Assembly (NCBI GenBank): GCA_030674155.1
Contig: CM060334.1
Location: forward strand, 32,557,517-32,621,516
DNA length: 64,000 bases
Reading direction: 5' to 3'
DNA from: Stramonita haemastoma
Taxonomy: Eukaryota > Mollusca > Gastropoda > Neogastropoda > Muricidae
Every line of letters starts with the position of its first letter. Position 1 is the first letter of the stretch. The notes under the pieces are model-generated. The model made no database searches. It was not told the DNA's origin and saw only the letters and a program-made list of their open reading frames with translations. Shown here piece after piece: positions 13,025 through 29,845 of this stretch. The position numbers and the translations under genes are program-made.

Positions 13025-13732
13025 TGTAGTGTAGAGTAGAGTGGTAAGGTGTAGTGTAGTGTACTGTAGTGTACAGGGGTGTGCTATACTGTAATGTAGT
13101 GGGGGAGTGGTAAGGTGTGCTGTAGTGTACAGTGGTGTGCTGTACTGTGCTGTAGTGGGGAGTGGGAAGGTGTGCTGTAGTGTACAGTGGCGTGCTGTAC
13201 TGTGCTGTAGTGGGGAGTGGTAAGGTGTGCTGTAGTGTACAGGGGTGTGCTGTACTGTGCTGTAGTGGGGAGTGGTAAGGTGTGCTGTAGTGTACAGGGG
13301 TGTGCTGTACTGTGCTGTAGTGGGGAGTGGGAAGGTGTGCTGTAGTGTACAGTGGTGTGCTGTACTGTGCTGTAGTGGGGAGTGGGAAGGTGTCCTGTAG
13401 TGTACAGGGGTGTGCTATACTGTATTGTAGTGGGGAGTGGGAAGGTGTACTGTAGTGTACAGTGGTGTGCTGTACTGTGCTGTAGTGGGGAGTGGGAAGG
13501 TGTACAGGGGTGTGCTATACTGTATTGTAGTGGGGAGTGGGAAGGTGTACTGTAGTGTACAGTGGTGTGGTGTACTGTGCTGTAGTGGGGAGTGGGAAGG
13601 TGTACTGTAGTGTACAGTGGTGTGCTGTACTGTGCTGTAGTGGGGAGTGGGAAGGTTGTACTGTAGTGTACAGTGGTGTGCTGTACTGTGCTGTAGTGGG
13701 GAGAGTGGGAAGGTGTACTGTAGTGTGACAGT
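13025..13732. repeat. 55-bp minisatellite, about 12 copies
   Basis: The unit contains AGTGTACAGTGGTGTGCTGT and AGTGGGGAGTGG. Most copies are exactly 55 bp; one near 13501 is shortened. On the minus strand it has no stop in any frame for long stretches, which produces false open frames of up to 457 codons. The unit is not a multiple of three. Confidence 0.95.
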
Positions 13733-14235
13733 GGTGTAGTGTAGAGTGCTGTACCGCACAGTGGTGTAGTGTAGAGTGCTGTATCGCAGTGGTGTAGTGT
13801 AGAGTGCTGTACTGTAGTGTAGAGTGCTGTATCGCAGTGGTGTAGTGTAGAGTGCTGTATCGCAGTGGTGTAGTGTAGAGTGCTGTATCGCAGTGGTGTA
13901 GTGTAGAGTGCTGTACTGTAGTGTAGAGTGCTGTATCGCAGTGGTGTAGTGTAGAGTGCTGTATCGCAGTGGTGTAGTGTAGAGTGCTGTATCGCAGTGG
14001 TGTAGTGTAGAGTGCTGTACTGTAGTGTAGAGTGCTGTATCGCAGTGGTGTAGTGTAGAGTGCTGTATCGCAGTGGTGTAGTGTAGAGTGCTGTATCGCA
14101 GTGGTGTAGTGTAGAGTGCTGTATCGCAGTGGTGTAGTGTAGAGTGCTGTATCGCAGTGGTGTAGTGTAGAGTGCTGTATCGCAGTGGTGTAGTGTAGAG
14201 TGCTGTACTGTAGTGTAGAGTGCTGTGCTGTGCTG
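13733..14235. repeat. 28-bp minisatellite, about 18 copies
   Basis: The unit is GCAGTGGTGTAGTGTAGAGT followed by GCTGTATC. Some units are 23-bp variants with CTGTACTG. It is clearly derived from the same GTGTAGTGTA vocabulary as the adjoining 55-bp array and ends about 43 bases before exon C. Confidence 0.95.
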
Positions 14236-14278
14236 TACAGTGGTGTCATGTACAGTGCAGGTGTGGTGGTGTGTGCAG

Positions 14279-14424
14279 GACACTACCTCCCGCTGAACGG
14301 GAACCTGTCTCCGCGGGAGAAGCTGAGCCTGAAGGAGGGGGGGCACAAGAAGGAGGACAGGATGAGTCCTCGCAGTGACGCCTCCTCCCATGGCAGCTCC
14401 TCCTCCATCAAGCCCAAAGTGGAG
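14279..14424 (+). CDS. gro: Groucho exon C: SP region, one base short
   Basis: The exon encodes LNGNLSPREKLSLKEGG, then a Lys-rich stretch and SDASSHGSSSSIKPKVE. It corresponds to the TLE exon containing HSPRENG and the Ser-rich SP segment. It follows gtgtgtgcag and ends at a gtgagc donor in phase 0. Exon B ends in phase 0, but that phase meets a stop six codons in. The conserved frame is offset by one, as if one C were missing from the CCC at about 14290-14292. With one more C the exon is 49 codons and aligns with the vertebrate Asp-Pro-Ser-Ser-Pro start. I infer an assembly error. Confidence 0.85.
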
Positions 14425-14854
<430 letters not shown>

Positions 14855-14942
14855 CATGAGAAAGCAGCCACCCCAGCATCCAAACCCAACACCCCCACAA
14901 GTTCAGGTAGCGCCACGCCAGGGCCGTCAGGTGTCAAACACG
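14855..14942 (+). CDS. gro: Groucho exon D: SP region
   Basis: The exon encodes HEKAATPASKPNTPTSSGSA followed by TPGPSGVKH, matching the TLE segment EKSTTPVSKSNTPTP. Its Thr-Pro and Ser-Pro pairs are typical MAPK/CDK sites of the SP region. The acceptor is aaatggttcag after a GT repeat. The donor gtaaat leaves phase 1, completed by exon E to a Val codon. Confidence 0.92.
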
Positions 14943-17900
14943 GTAAATATCCTGTCTGCACTGTGCACTTGTTATTAGAGAGTGGCTTTTTGTCAGTCGG
15001 CCCTGTCCTCCCACCTATCTGTGTCTTTCTGGTCTTCTGCTGCCTGTGTGCTTTTCTTGGGTTTTTTTTTTTGTTGTTGTTGTTTATTCTGGCGTAAGTT
15101 GTAGAGGTTGTGAGAATATGTGTCAAATATGTTGACAGTGACAGCAACAAAGAAAAAAGTAAATTTTGTACGGTGTACAAGTAGGAAGGTGGCAGGATGG
15201 TTAAGCTGTTCACCTGCCTGCCTAACAGATAAGCAGAGAAGTTGTGGATTCAATTCCCAGCCTTGCCCTTGCTTCCCAGTTTGATGAGAAAATTGAACAG
15301 AATGTCAAAAAGTCCTTTGGATGAGATTATAATCGTTGGCTCCATGTATGAATGCATGCAGATCATCTTGCAGCCAGCTAAGGAGTGAGTGATTTAATGT
15401 GTCTGTGGCACAGGTCAAAATGTTTATGATCAGTTATTAATGTCAAAGTAGTTAGGCCTACATTAACATATGGTCACTATGGAAATGTAAAGAGTCAAAA
15501 AGTCATACAAACTTCTCATCCAATGTGTACTTACAGTCTCACAATGATTCATTCCCAGGTGATTAGTGAGACAGGGAGGGTGTGATCCTCAGGGTGTGTA
15601 GTTGAGGAATGCCCAATAACATATCCATTGAGCGATGGATGCTATAGCTGAGGGGTTATGACTGTTCGACTTTAATCCCATGGGTCCATGAAGGAAGGAA
15701 GGGTGGGGATTTTTACGATCTCCCAGGTCAACTCAAGTACATACCTGCCAGTGCCTTTATTCCCTTCAAATATGCACGTTAAATCAAGCAATCAAGCAGC
15801 TTTACAGTTGTTTTATGAGCGTTAAAAATAAAAATTTCAGTTAAAGATTTGCGCCAAATTATTGGTCAGATTACCTACTGTTATTTCATTTGATCAGTAA
15901 AAAGGAGGACATTTGTTTAAACTCATAGCATATCTCTCAGTTTACGCAGTAAGCTACTGATAACTTGATGAAGAAGGGTGATAGTTCACAACAGTAGAGA
16001 ATGAGAAATTAGAGTGGTACATGTGTGCTTTTTTGTGCTGCACAGAAATACTTTTGCCAAACTTGTGATTATCATGATTTGTGTGCCTTTTTTTTGTATG
16101 CGTGTTGAGAATACCTTCACAGTATTGTTTTGTTGTTTGCTGTTATTCTGTGTTTTATGATAATAGCATGTAAAAATGACTTGTTATTACTGAACTTGGT
16201 GTTGACATGTTTAATTTTTTAAGGCTAAGTATTAAGAATATACTTTTTGATGTATGTTGTACATACATAAGAGAACAATTATTCAGTGACTGTTTTTAAA
16301 TGCAATGTGAGAGAAGCTTGTTGTGAAGTATATGTTTTTCTGCTTTGTGAGTTTTAGTGTTCGGTGGAAGAAAGTGCTGTATGGCTTATCTTTAGTAGTA
16401 CGACTTGTTGTTATTCGTGATTGGTAGTATTTGGTTGGGAAAAAGAAGTTTCAGTTGGCTTGTCTTTGGCAATATGATTATTATTTAGGGTTGTTAAATG
16501 TTCCATGAAGAATATGCCCTTTAGGTTAAACCTTTAGCAAGATCCTGCCTGGTACACAGATCAGTGTTTAATCTTTGGTATATTTTTATGTTAGAGCATC
16601 AGGTATAAAGATGTTGGTGTGAAGATGTCTGAGATTTTGGGTGTCTCTTTAGGGGTTTTTTGCTGTCTGCTTGTCTTGTTTTTTGAATGGTCAACAAAAC
16701 TTTAATTCTGTGCTGCTATGTGTGCTCTATGTATTACAGCCAAACATCTTTTCTGTGTGGTGGGTTGTTCTTTTGGCTGTTCTTTTGGGTTTTTGTTTCT
16801 AATCTGTAACTGCTTACTAATATTCTTTCTTTACACATTCTCACTGCTTTTGTTGTTGTTTTATTGCTTGCATGTTTGGGGCTTTTTGTGTTTGTCTATT
16901 GGTTTATTTTTTATTTTGTAAAAGCGCTGTTTGCTTATTTCTATTTGCATGGCTTTGCGTGTATTTCTCTCATTCGATCGTTGAAGTTTACTGAAATTCT
17001 GTTATAAATATCTTAAACCTTTTGGAAGCAACAAATTGAGAACAGTTAGTTTAGTAAGTAGCCTTCTTCTCTTATTGGCTTTTGTGCATGATGCTGAGAG
17101 AAAATAAGAAATTGCAAAGCACTTAGAAAGATACTTTTTTTTTTTAAAAAGCCATACATGCAAACTTCTTGTCCAGTGTGTGCTTATTTTTAACAAGCAG
17201 TCCCTGGTGTGATGATGTGTGAGGCAGAGTGCGTATTCTTGGTGAACCTCCAGGATGCTAAACTGGGGAATGCCCAACATAATGCATGACTGATCACAGT
17301 GATGCTCAATCACTGCTGACAGAAAATGGGAACTAAAAATGCACAGAACTGGAGGCAAAGGGTAATGCTTGATAAGTTTGGTTTTTTTTGCAGCATATCT
17401 TTTTTTTAAAAAAATCCTCAAGGACATGATCTTTTGCCTAAATGGGTCATTTTGTCAGGAGAAGTAGAAGTTTGAGAATTATGTATTTTACTTTTAAAAG
17501 GGGGAGTTGGGGGGGGGGGGCAGTGGGGTTTGGTATTTATATATCATTTTAAAATGATGCAGATGGATTCTGTAGCCAAGTGGTTAAGACTGGTCGACCA
17601 CATATGCATGTTAAATAAAAGTCCTGTAATTCATGTCAGCGTTTTGTAAGTTTTAGAAACATGAACTTAGCCAGCATGCATTCTGTACCAAAAAAAATGT
17701 TAGCTGCTGTGGAGTAGGAATAAGCTGGCTGAGGCCGAAAGACAGACCTCCTGCAGAGTTACAAGCACAGGAGAAGACCTGGTACTACACACCCCACCTT
17801 GTAAGGGAACACAGAAATGGGAGAAATGATGTGATTTATACCCCTCCCCCCTCAAATTTCTTCTCAGTCTTTTTTTCCATAAAGTTTTGTTTCCTCTTTT

Positions 17901-18078
17901 TTGCAGCTTATCTTTTCCCCTTTTCTTTTTCTTAACGCTTTTTCACTGGGAAATGCAAGGGCTTTTTTGTCTTTCTTTTTTATCTATCTATCTCTATAAT
18001 CTGGGGTTTGTTTTTTCTTCTTCTTTTCTTGATTGTTGTCTCACTGGGTGTGTTGTTGGGTGTCTTCTCTCTCTCCAG
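14943..18078 (+). other. Groucho intron D-E
   Basis: This 3.1-kb AT-rich intron holds a sense-strand tRNA-derived SINE at about 15190-15390, a possible tRNA-like SINE head at about 17571-17591 and a G run near 17509-17520. No exon is recognisable. Short open frames at 16718-16921 and 17002-17427 are AT-rich and unlike any family I know. Confidence 0.75.
15190..15390 (+). mobile_element. tRNA-derived SINE (family 1, sense)
   Basis: The head has an A-box-like TGGCAGGATGGTTAAGC (15190-15206) and a B-box-like GGATTCAATTCCC (15246-15258) at tRNA-like spacing. It is followed by the family core AAGTCCTTTGGATGAGATTA. The same core recurs in at least eight other places here. A functional tRNA is unlikely because no cloverleaf closes. 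Confidence 0.7.
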
Positions 18079-18224
18079 TTCCCTACCCCGTTCACCCCTA
18101 CCCCACTCACCCCGCCGCTGTTCCTTCGGCAGAGCTCAGTCCCAGTCACAGTGCCCCCGGAGCCCTGGTGAATGGGATTGGATCCGCCAACCCCTTGGTA
18201 GGCTACGCTGCTCGACCGCCTATG
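18079..18224 (+). CDS. gro: Groucho exon E: SP region
   Basis: The exon follows a strong pyrimidine acceptor (tcttctctctctccag), starts with two bases that complete a Val codon, and ends at gtaagc in phase 0. It encodes PYPVHPYPTHPAAVPSAE, then LSPSHSAPGALVNGIGSANP and GYAARPPM. Its place before exon F matches the poorly conserved TLE segment with PYPTPFGIV and the alanine run. The domain assignment rests on position and phase more than on identity. Confidence 0.85.
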
Positions 18225-18296
18225 GTAAGCTGCAGGGACTCTGTGTCAATGTGTGTGTCAGTGAGTGTGTGTGAGTGAGTGAGTGAGTGAGTGAGA

Positions 18297-18355
18297 GACA
18301 GACAGACACACAAACACATGCACACACACACACATGCACACACACTCACTCACTC

Positions 18356-18435
<80 letters not shown>
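18297..18435. repeat. (CA)n microsatellite
   Basis: A GTGA/GACA lead-in and about 50 CA units. Confidence 0.95.
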
Positions 18436-19347
18436 TAAATCAAGTAAAATAACATTTTTATTATTTCAAGGATAATTAATGTGCTCTCATATAAAAAGAA
18501 TCTAATTCTTATTATACATCTAGTCCTTACCCCAGTCAGGGATAACATCTGATTCCTTACACACAGACACACACATGCATGCACACACGCACACACACGC
18601 ACGCACGCACGCACACGCACTGAAAATAAACAGATAAGCAAGTAACAAACGTAGCCCTGAAAGCCTGTGACAGAGGAACTGGATTTTCAACTAGAAAATG
18701 TTGTAGCTGGTTTTTGGTCAGTGGGCTGATCAAAATGATTGATGACCTGTGCAGTATTTAATTCAAGTGGAGTGGGGTTGACATGTGGCAAAGACATTAA
18801 GGGGTCTTTGGTTACAAAGTAAGATCTGTTCATCTTGGTGGTGTGACTAGTCTGACTTCAATGGTGACATGCTTCAGTTTTGTCAACTCTGAGCATTTTT
18901 TGTTTTTCTTTTTGGGGGTGGGGGTGTTTGTTTGTTGTTTTTTTTTTATTTTATAGGAGACCTATGCTGTAGTGAAACTGATTTTGAAATGTTAAAATGA
19001 ATAACAGTTTTCAGATCCCACACCTTTTCAAAACAAACAATTGCCCCCCCACCCCACCCCCACGCTATTGCCTAATGTTGATACAGAAGATAGTGTAGAA
19101 GTTCAAAGTTTTTGCTTAAAAATATGCAGAAATTATATAACAGTATGTAAGGTTTGAGGTTTGAGTTGTTTTTTATGTCTTTTTTTTTTCTCTCCTTACA
19201 CAATCAAATATTTGATTCTAGGTTGAGAATATGTGTGTGTGTTGTATGGTTGCACACAGACATCTTTCATTGGGGTTTTTTGTGGGTGGTTTTTGTTGGG
19301 TTTTTTTTTTCATCCCCTGAACAGTTTTGTAGTAACTGTGTGACGTG

Positions 19348-19385
<38 letters not shown>

Positions 19386-19828
19386 TAGAGAGAGTGTGGT
19401 TGATTGCTGTATGCCTGGCGCGGCTTATGCGTACACATTTCTCTGTGCTGCCTGTTGGTTCCCCACCCCTGTGTCAACAAGAGGGGGGAGCAGAGGCAAG
19501 CAAGCAGCTTTTGGCCCCCAGAGTGGGGCTGTTTGCCTAAGCTATGGCTGTTATGTCTGCAGCCTTCATCAAAGCTGCAATTGTTAATTCAGCATGCCCA
19601 AGAACAACAAGCAGCACAAACAGGGCGGCGTTGGAGTCATCCCAATGAGGGATACCCCTGTGTTTGCAGGGCAGCCAGTGTGGCTGTGTTTCGCCTGGCT
19701 GCCTTCTTTGGCCAATATTGATGAACAGGACTGTGGGTCTGGAATAAGTAGGGGTGTGGGTTGGCAGGGTTGGTTGTGGATGTGTTGTAAATGCGGCTGT
19801 TTGGGGGGTGGGGGTGGAGTTTATTTAC

Positions 19829-19880
19829 TTTCAGTGAATTCCTATTCTTTGTGCTTTCAATGAATTCCTATTCTTTGTGC
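19829..19880 (+). repeat. 26-bp tandem duplication touching the exon F acceptor
   Basis: Two copies of a unit beginning TTTCAGTGAATTCCTATTCT differ by one base and are followed at once by ttttcag and exon F. The first copy begins with TTTCAG, itself acceptor-like. Confidence 0.95.
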
Positions 19881-19887
19881 TTTTCAG

Positions 19888-19943
19888 GTGGGGCTAGATG
19901 CTCATATGAGGCCACCTTTGTCAAATATTCCTGGTGGCAAACC
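19888..19943 (+). CDS. gro: Groucho exon F: SP to WD40 junction
   Basis: A 56-base exon encoding VGLDAHMRPPLSNIPGGKP, matching TLE VVGFDPHHHMRVP...LTGIPGGKPAY. The acceptor is tgcttttcag and the donor a perfect gtaagt, leaving phase 2. Confidence 0.93.
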
Positions 19944-21723
<1,780 letters not shown>

Positions 21724-22045
21724 TGATTTGAGAAATGGCTGAATGATTTAAGGTGGACCTCTGCGTCACTTTTAGCACATTTTTCTTTCTCAGAAACTAC
21801 TAAAGATATCTGCATGAAATTTGGTACACATACTAAGTGCATTAAACAGGAATGGGAAATTTTGTCAAGTATTTTAGTTGATTACGTTATTCCAATTTTA
21901 GATAAAAGGTACAGCCATTTTAAAACATGACATGGTGTTTAGCTTAGCAAATAGTAAGAGGTTGTGCGGTTTAATTTCTTCAGTGTAAATTCATTTTGAG
22001 GATGATAAATAAGCATTTGTGTGCTGGTTTGGTTGTTTTTTTACA

Positions 22046-22235
22046 TCCAGTCCCCATGTACACACAATGGCTTCCTCATCTGAAAGGCAGAACATGTTTT
22101 AACATGTGCGCATATTATCCTGCATGTGTTTGACACAGGACCTTGGTTTATAGTCTCCTTTGAAGACTTTTTTGGGAGAGTGGAGTTAGCACTAATGTTT
22201 GATGTTAACCCCTTGATGGAGCACTAAGACTAAAA
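22046..22235 (-). mobile_element. SINE family 1, partial (antisense)
   Basis: Reads tacatccagtcccca, cacacaatgg, aaggcagaacatgttttaac and ggtttatagtctcc on the + strand, the antisense of the family 1 core and 3' part. The tRNA-like head is lost. Confidence 0.65.
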
Positions 22236-22661
22236 ACTTATTTGCTGAGTCAAAACATTTGCTTATGCAAAACCTCACCATGGTTGAACTGCAGACTTCT
22301 TGCTGAGGTATAAAAAACTAACCAACAAAAAAAGCCTTTCTAACATTATTTGCCACATTGTGGTAAACTTTTACATCTTTGTTGCTGTGGGTTCTTTTAC
22401 CAGTGCAAGATCTGCTGCATTTGAATTTGATTTCATGGAATTATCCAACTGACAGGCTCCCAGACAACCATTTGTAGTCTTACAGATAGGAGGAATTTGG
22501 AATCATGATCTCTCCACTTCCGAAATGTAGGCTATGAGCCACAAGCCATGTGTGGTTTCAGCATCACAGAGACTGGGACAGATACAAGAAAGATATTATA
22601 TATATATATATATATATAGTTTGGAGAAATTTCAGGAGGAGTGTTTAAATGTGCTTACTAA

Positions 22662-23997
<1,336 letters not shown>

Positions 23998-24639
23998 TAG
24001 TGTGTGGTCACCAGTGTGTGTGCATGAGTTGGTTTATTATATGTATGTATGTTGCAGTGAGGTGTCTTTACTCAAAAGTTTGTTGTAATATTTTTCTTCC
24101 GATTCACATCATTGTTAGTATTTTATTATATTGGTTTTTGTTTTGGATATCCTACCCAAACTTTTCCCAGTAGAAAACTACAAGCATTTGGCATGCCAAC
24201 AGTGGTGACGATAGTTTCCAAGCTGTGTCAACCACCTACTGCCACTGTCAGGAAGAAAGGTTTATTATTTCATTATACTGTTTGCTATTTTATCATACTG
24301 GTTTTTCTCTGTTTCTCTTACCTATTATTCTTTTTTGGGTGTTTATGTAACCCTAAAGCTCAGCTTCTACAAACTATGAAAAGTATTTGTGACCCTGTTT
24401 GTTATTCTGTCGTCTAAGTGTGATCTGAAAAACTGGATTCTGCGATCTGTTGAAGCATTTGTGGCTTTGTCTTTTAGTTGTTTATCTTTTGTTATCTGAT
24501 TGGTATCTAATATGATACATAGTTGTTGGTAAGAGTGATCAGAGAAAATATTGTATCAAGGGGATACCGATTAAATAATTGAATGTATTAGATTTCAATA
24601 TTGGTGTTTTCATGTGATTATTTTTTCATTCCTTAGTTA

Positions 24640-25005
24640 GAGCTCTAAGGTTTACCATTGGTTAGCTCCTACATTTGCAACCCTTTTTACCCACTTTGAT
24701 GGTCACCTCGTTCCAACTTTAGGATGGTGTCTAAACAACACCTGTGTGCAGGGGGTTTTTTTGCTTTAAAAAAAAAATGTCATCCATTTCTACTGGCTCA
24801 AAATGGCCTATTCTTCCATAAGGCAGAATGGGGTTTAAAAAAATTCACATGTGCGTAAGATATTCTGCGTGCATTTGCATACAAGGCCTCAGTTTATAGT
24901 CTCCTTCAAAGGATTTTAGGGGTTGGGGGGAGTACAGTCAGTTCTGGTGTTAACTCCAGGGCCAAATCCCCCGAAACAGGCATGCACCTCCATGGTGGCT
25001 CAAAA
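24640..25005 (-). mobile_element. SINE family 1, nearly full length (antisense)
   Basis: The + strand shows the family tail (gagctctaaggtttaccat, atttgcaaccctttt), the middle (tcatccatttctactgg) and the core (ctcagtttatagtctcc). The head is diverged. Confidence 0.65.
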
Positions 25006-25019
25006 TAGGCTGTCAGAAG

Positions 25020-25212
25020 ACGAGCGCAAGGCACAGCGCACAAATCCAGCATCACTCAGTCAAGAGTGCTATATTTAGTGTGGCCCCTTCTTTTTACCTA
25101 GTCCATGTGTGGCCAGTCCTGCTATAAATAGCACCAGCTGGCCAAAGCTGGACTGGGCTGGGATGGATTAATTAGCAGCTGAGAGGAGCTGGAAACTGAT
25201 AGCTGTGAAGGC
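25020..25212. repeat. Duplicated 190-bp module, copy 1 (TATA-like palindrome)
   Basis: Shares with 27343-27545 the strings ggcacag.gcacaaatcca, cctagtccatg, CTGCTATAAATAGCACCAGC and aattagcagctgagaggagc. It contains the palindrome CTATAAATAG next to CAGCTGG. It may be a short transposable element or a duplicated regulatory module. Confidence 0.85.
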
Positions 25213-25251
25213 TCTAAACTGTGGGCAATGCCACCCCCATGGTGATGCTGA

Positions 25252-25416
<165 letters not shown>

Positions 25417-25439
25417 TGAGGAGGCACCCACTGCTGCTC

Positions 25440-25536
<97 letters not shown>
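25440..25536. repeat. (CT)n microsatellite
   Basis: About 47 CT units with one CTTCTC break, starting 24 bases after the donor of exon J. Confidence 0.95.
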
Positions 25537-25537
<1 letters not shown>

Positions 25538-25617
25538 CATGCAGCTGTTGCATTCAAACGCTTAGAAAAAAAGTGCAGGTGTAGGCCAGAGTTGGTTATT
25601 TTTGTTTTGTTTTGAAG

Positions 25618-25915
25618 ATAATGGATTAAGCTGCACTCTTGTGTTTTTTTATATCCAGTTCGTGTGTGTGTGTGGTCGGTCCATTTTGACATCCGTTCCC
25701 ACCAGCACAAAAGGGGGAACATGTTTAGACATGTGTGCAAAATGTTCTCTGTGTTTGCACACGGGATCTCGGTTTATGGTCTCATCTGAAGGACTTTTGG
25801 GAGGAGTGATGTCAGCACTGATGTTAAGGGAGAAATCCCCATGAACAGGCATCTTGGTCGGTCATCTGATTGCATCCACAGCGCTCTAACCACCGGGCTA
25901 TCCTGTCCCCCCAGA
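25618..25915 (-). mobile_element. SINE family 1 with tRNA-like head (antisense)
   Basis: At 25886-25915 the + strand reads gctctaaccaccgggctatc and ctgtcccccc. Its reverse complement, GATAGCCCGGTGGTTAGAGC, is a textbook tRNA A-box region. The core and 3' part follow to the left, up to the GT-rich end near 25660. Confidence 0.75.
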
Positions 25916-26320
25916 ATATTTCAGTGCATTCGGAAACTTTTTTTCCCCAAAAAGCATAGAACTAGAACTTTTTTTAAAAAAAAGTATTTAAGTATGTAAG
26001 ATATCCATGGTTTACCAGCAATCAGAAAACAAAGGAAAAAAGCGACGAGAGTATATGCAGCAGCAGATTGGTCTATTGTAGGCATAAGATATGCACATGA
26101 TGGGCCTAAAACAGGGTTCTGTGCACACAAATGAATAGAAAATAGGGGTTTTATCCCCCACTCTTTGCATGTTCGCACACACCTCGTATCAGCACAGGAT
26201 TATCTCTGGGAATCTGAACCTTATTATTATCAGAGTGGAAACGCTTCAGAGAAGTACAGCTATTGGTAAAACTGAACACAGCTGGTTTAGGAGTAGGGGG
26301 AGGAAGCAGAAGTGTTGAGT

Positions 26321-27545
<1,225 letters not shown>

Positions 27546-27771
27546 GGAGGGACCTCAACATGGCACCAGTCTTTACCTCATGGTCTCAGAATGATAAGTC
27601 CAATGTGGACAGAATTTTTTTTTAATGGGGAGTGGGGGGGGAGGGGGACTTGGAGATAAGGATGAATGGACTATAAAATGTGTAATTTTTAACAGGTAAT
27701 GCTGTATGCATTGGTATTAAATATTGGAACAGCAACAGCGAAAGCTTTGAATTTTGTTGTCACTGATTAAT

Positions 27772-27960
27772 CTTAAAAGCTAAGCGCATGCACAGAGGCA
27801 AGTTCTAGCTCAAGACAAACTATGAAGCATCCTTTCAGCACATGTAAAAGAACCCACAGCAACAAGAGACTTTTCCCTGGCAAAGTGAAGTTAAAGAATA
27901 AGGCACTGCGTAGGAATACAAGAATGCTGACAGGAAAATTTTAAAAAATGGGTAATGCTA
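27772..27960 (+). mobile_element. SINE family 2, diverged
   Basis: Contains cacatgtaaaagaacccaca and gcaac, then ccctggcaaagt and an A-rich segment followed by atgggtaatgct. These match the order in the better copy at 51594-51975. Confidence 0.6.
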
Positions 27961-28425
27961 CTGTTTTTGGTTACATGCTCTACCCAGGAGAGTAGCCTTT
28001 ATTTTGTGCATAAAAATGAGCTATGACTGGAAGTTGTGTACTGTACAGTACAATACAATCATCTAGTAGTATCCTGAAAATTCATTAGAAATAATCTGAT
28101 GAAGTCAAGTCAAAGTTCTTTTTTGTGGGGGAAAAGGATGAAAGAGCCTGCACACGCCACGTCTATATAATTATGATCGCATGGCGTAAATGAATGCGCT
28201 CACAAATATAGATTGGAGCTGACATTTATTGCTACACTGGATCAATTCTCTCGCTGTGCCGTAAACGGGTTTCGTTTTCTTCAGGTGTCAGATTCCTGTA
28301 GACTATCTGTGAAAACCTCATCCCGTTTTTTGATAGGGCTGTGAGATCAGATTACTGTGGATAGGTCATGAAGCGGGTAGGATGCACAGGGAATTTTGTC
28401 ATGGGAGAAGGCAGACTGCATTTGA

Positions 28426-29570
<1,145 letters not shown>

Positions 29571-29585
29571 TAGCTTTTGTGTGAT

Positions 29586-29674
29586 TTGAAATTAGACATT
29601 TCTCCAAAGCTGTTGTGTGGATTGAAATTGAACATTTCTCCAAAGCTGTCGTGTGGATTGAAATTGGACATTTC
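29586..29674. repeat. 36-bp tandem repeat, 2.5 copies
   Basis: Unit ATTGAAATTGGACATTTCTC followed by CAAAGCTGTYGTGTGG; the copies differ at a few bases. Confidence 0.95.
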
Positions 29675-29714
29675 TCTCCAATAAGGCAAGCTGGGGGTTC
29701 TTTATCGTTCTTAA

Positions 29715-29845
29715 AGCTAGAACTGTGAAGTTAACCAATGGTGAGATTTTTGCGTATGCAACCATTCCCCCTGTGTACCAGATGTCCTGCGTGCATTCAC
29801 ACATGAGGCTTCAGTTTATAGTCTCATCCAAAGGACTTTGACATT
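29715..29845 (-). mobile_element. SINE family 1, internally deleted (antisense)
   Basis: The tail (gttaaccaatggtgagattt, gcgtatgcaaccatt) is joined directly to the core (tcctgcgtgcattcacac, cagtttatagtctcatccaa), so the middle is missing. Confidence 0.7.

Larger units (their letters stand above)
12315..14278 (+). other. Groucho intron B-C, mostly tandem repeat
   Basis: A unique part with a CT tract (about 12812-12916) is followed by two linked minisatellites that fill about 13025-14235 and reach within 50 bases of the acceptor. The acceptor region is G/T-rich and has no conventional polypyrimidine tract. Confidence 0.8.
18225..19887 (+). other. Groucho intron E-F
   Basis: The intron has a CA tract (about 18297-18435), CA/GCAC remnants at 18560-18620 and a GT tract near 19343-19382. 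It ends in two copies of a 26-bp repeat that touch the acceptor of exon F. Confidence 0.8.

Noticed and set aside
17571..17640. Possible tRNA gene (tagccaagtggttaaga)
   Set aside because: It has an A-box-like start, but no convincing B box and no cloverleaf. It is probably a decayed SINE head.
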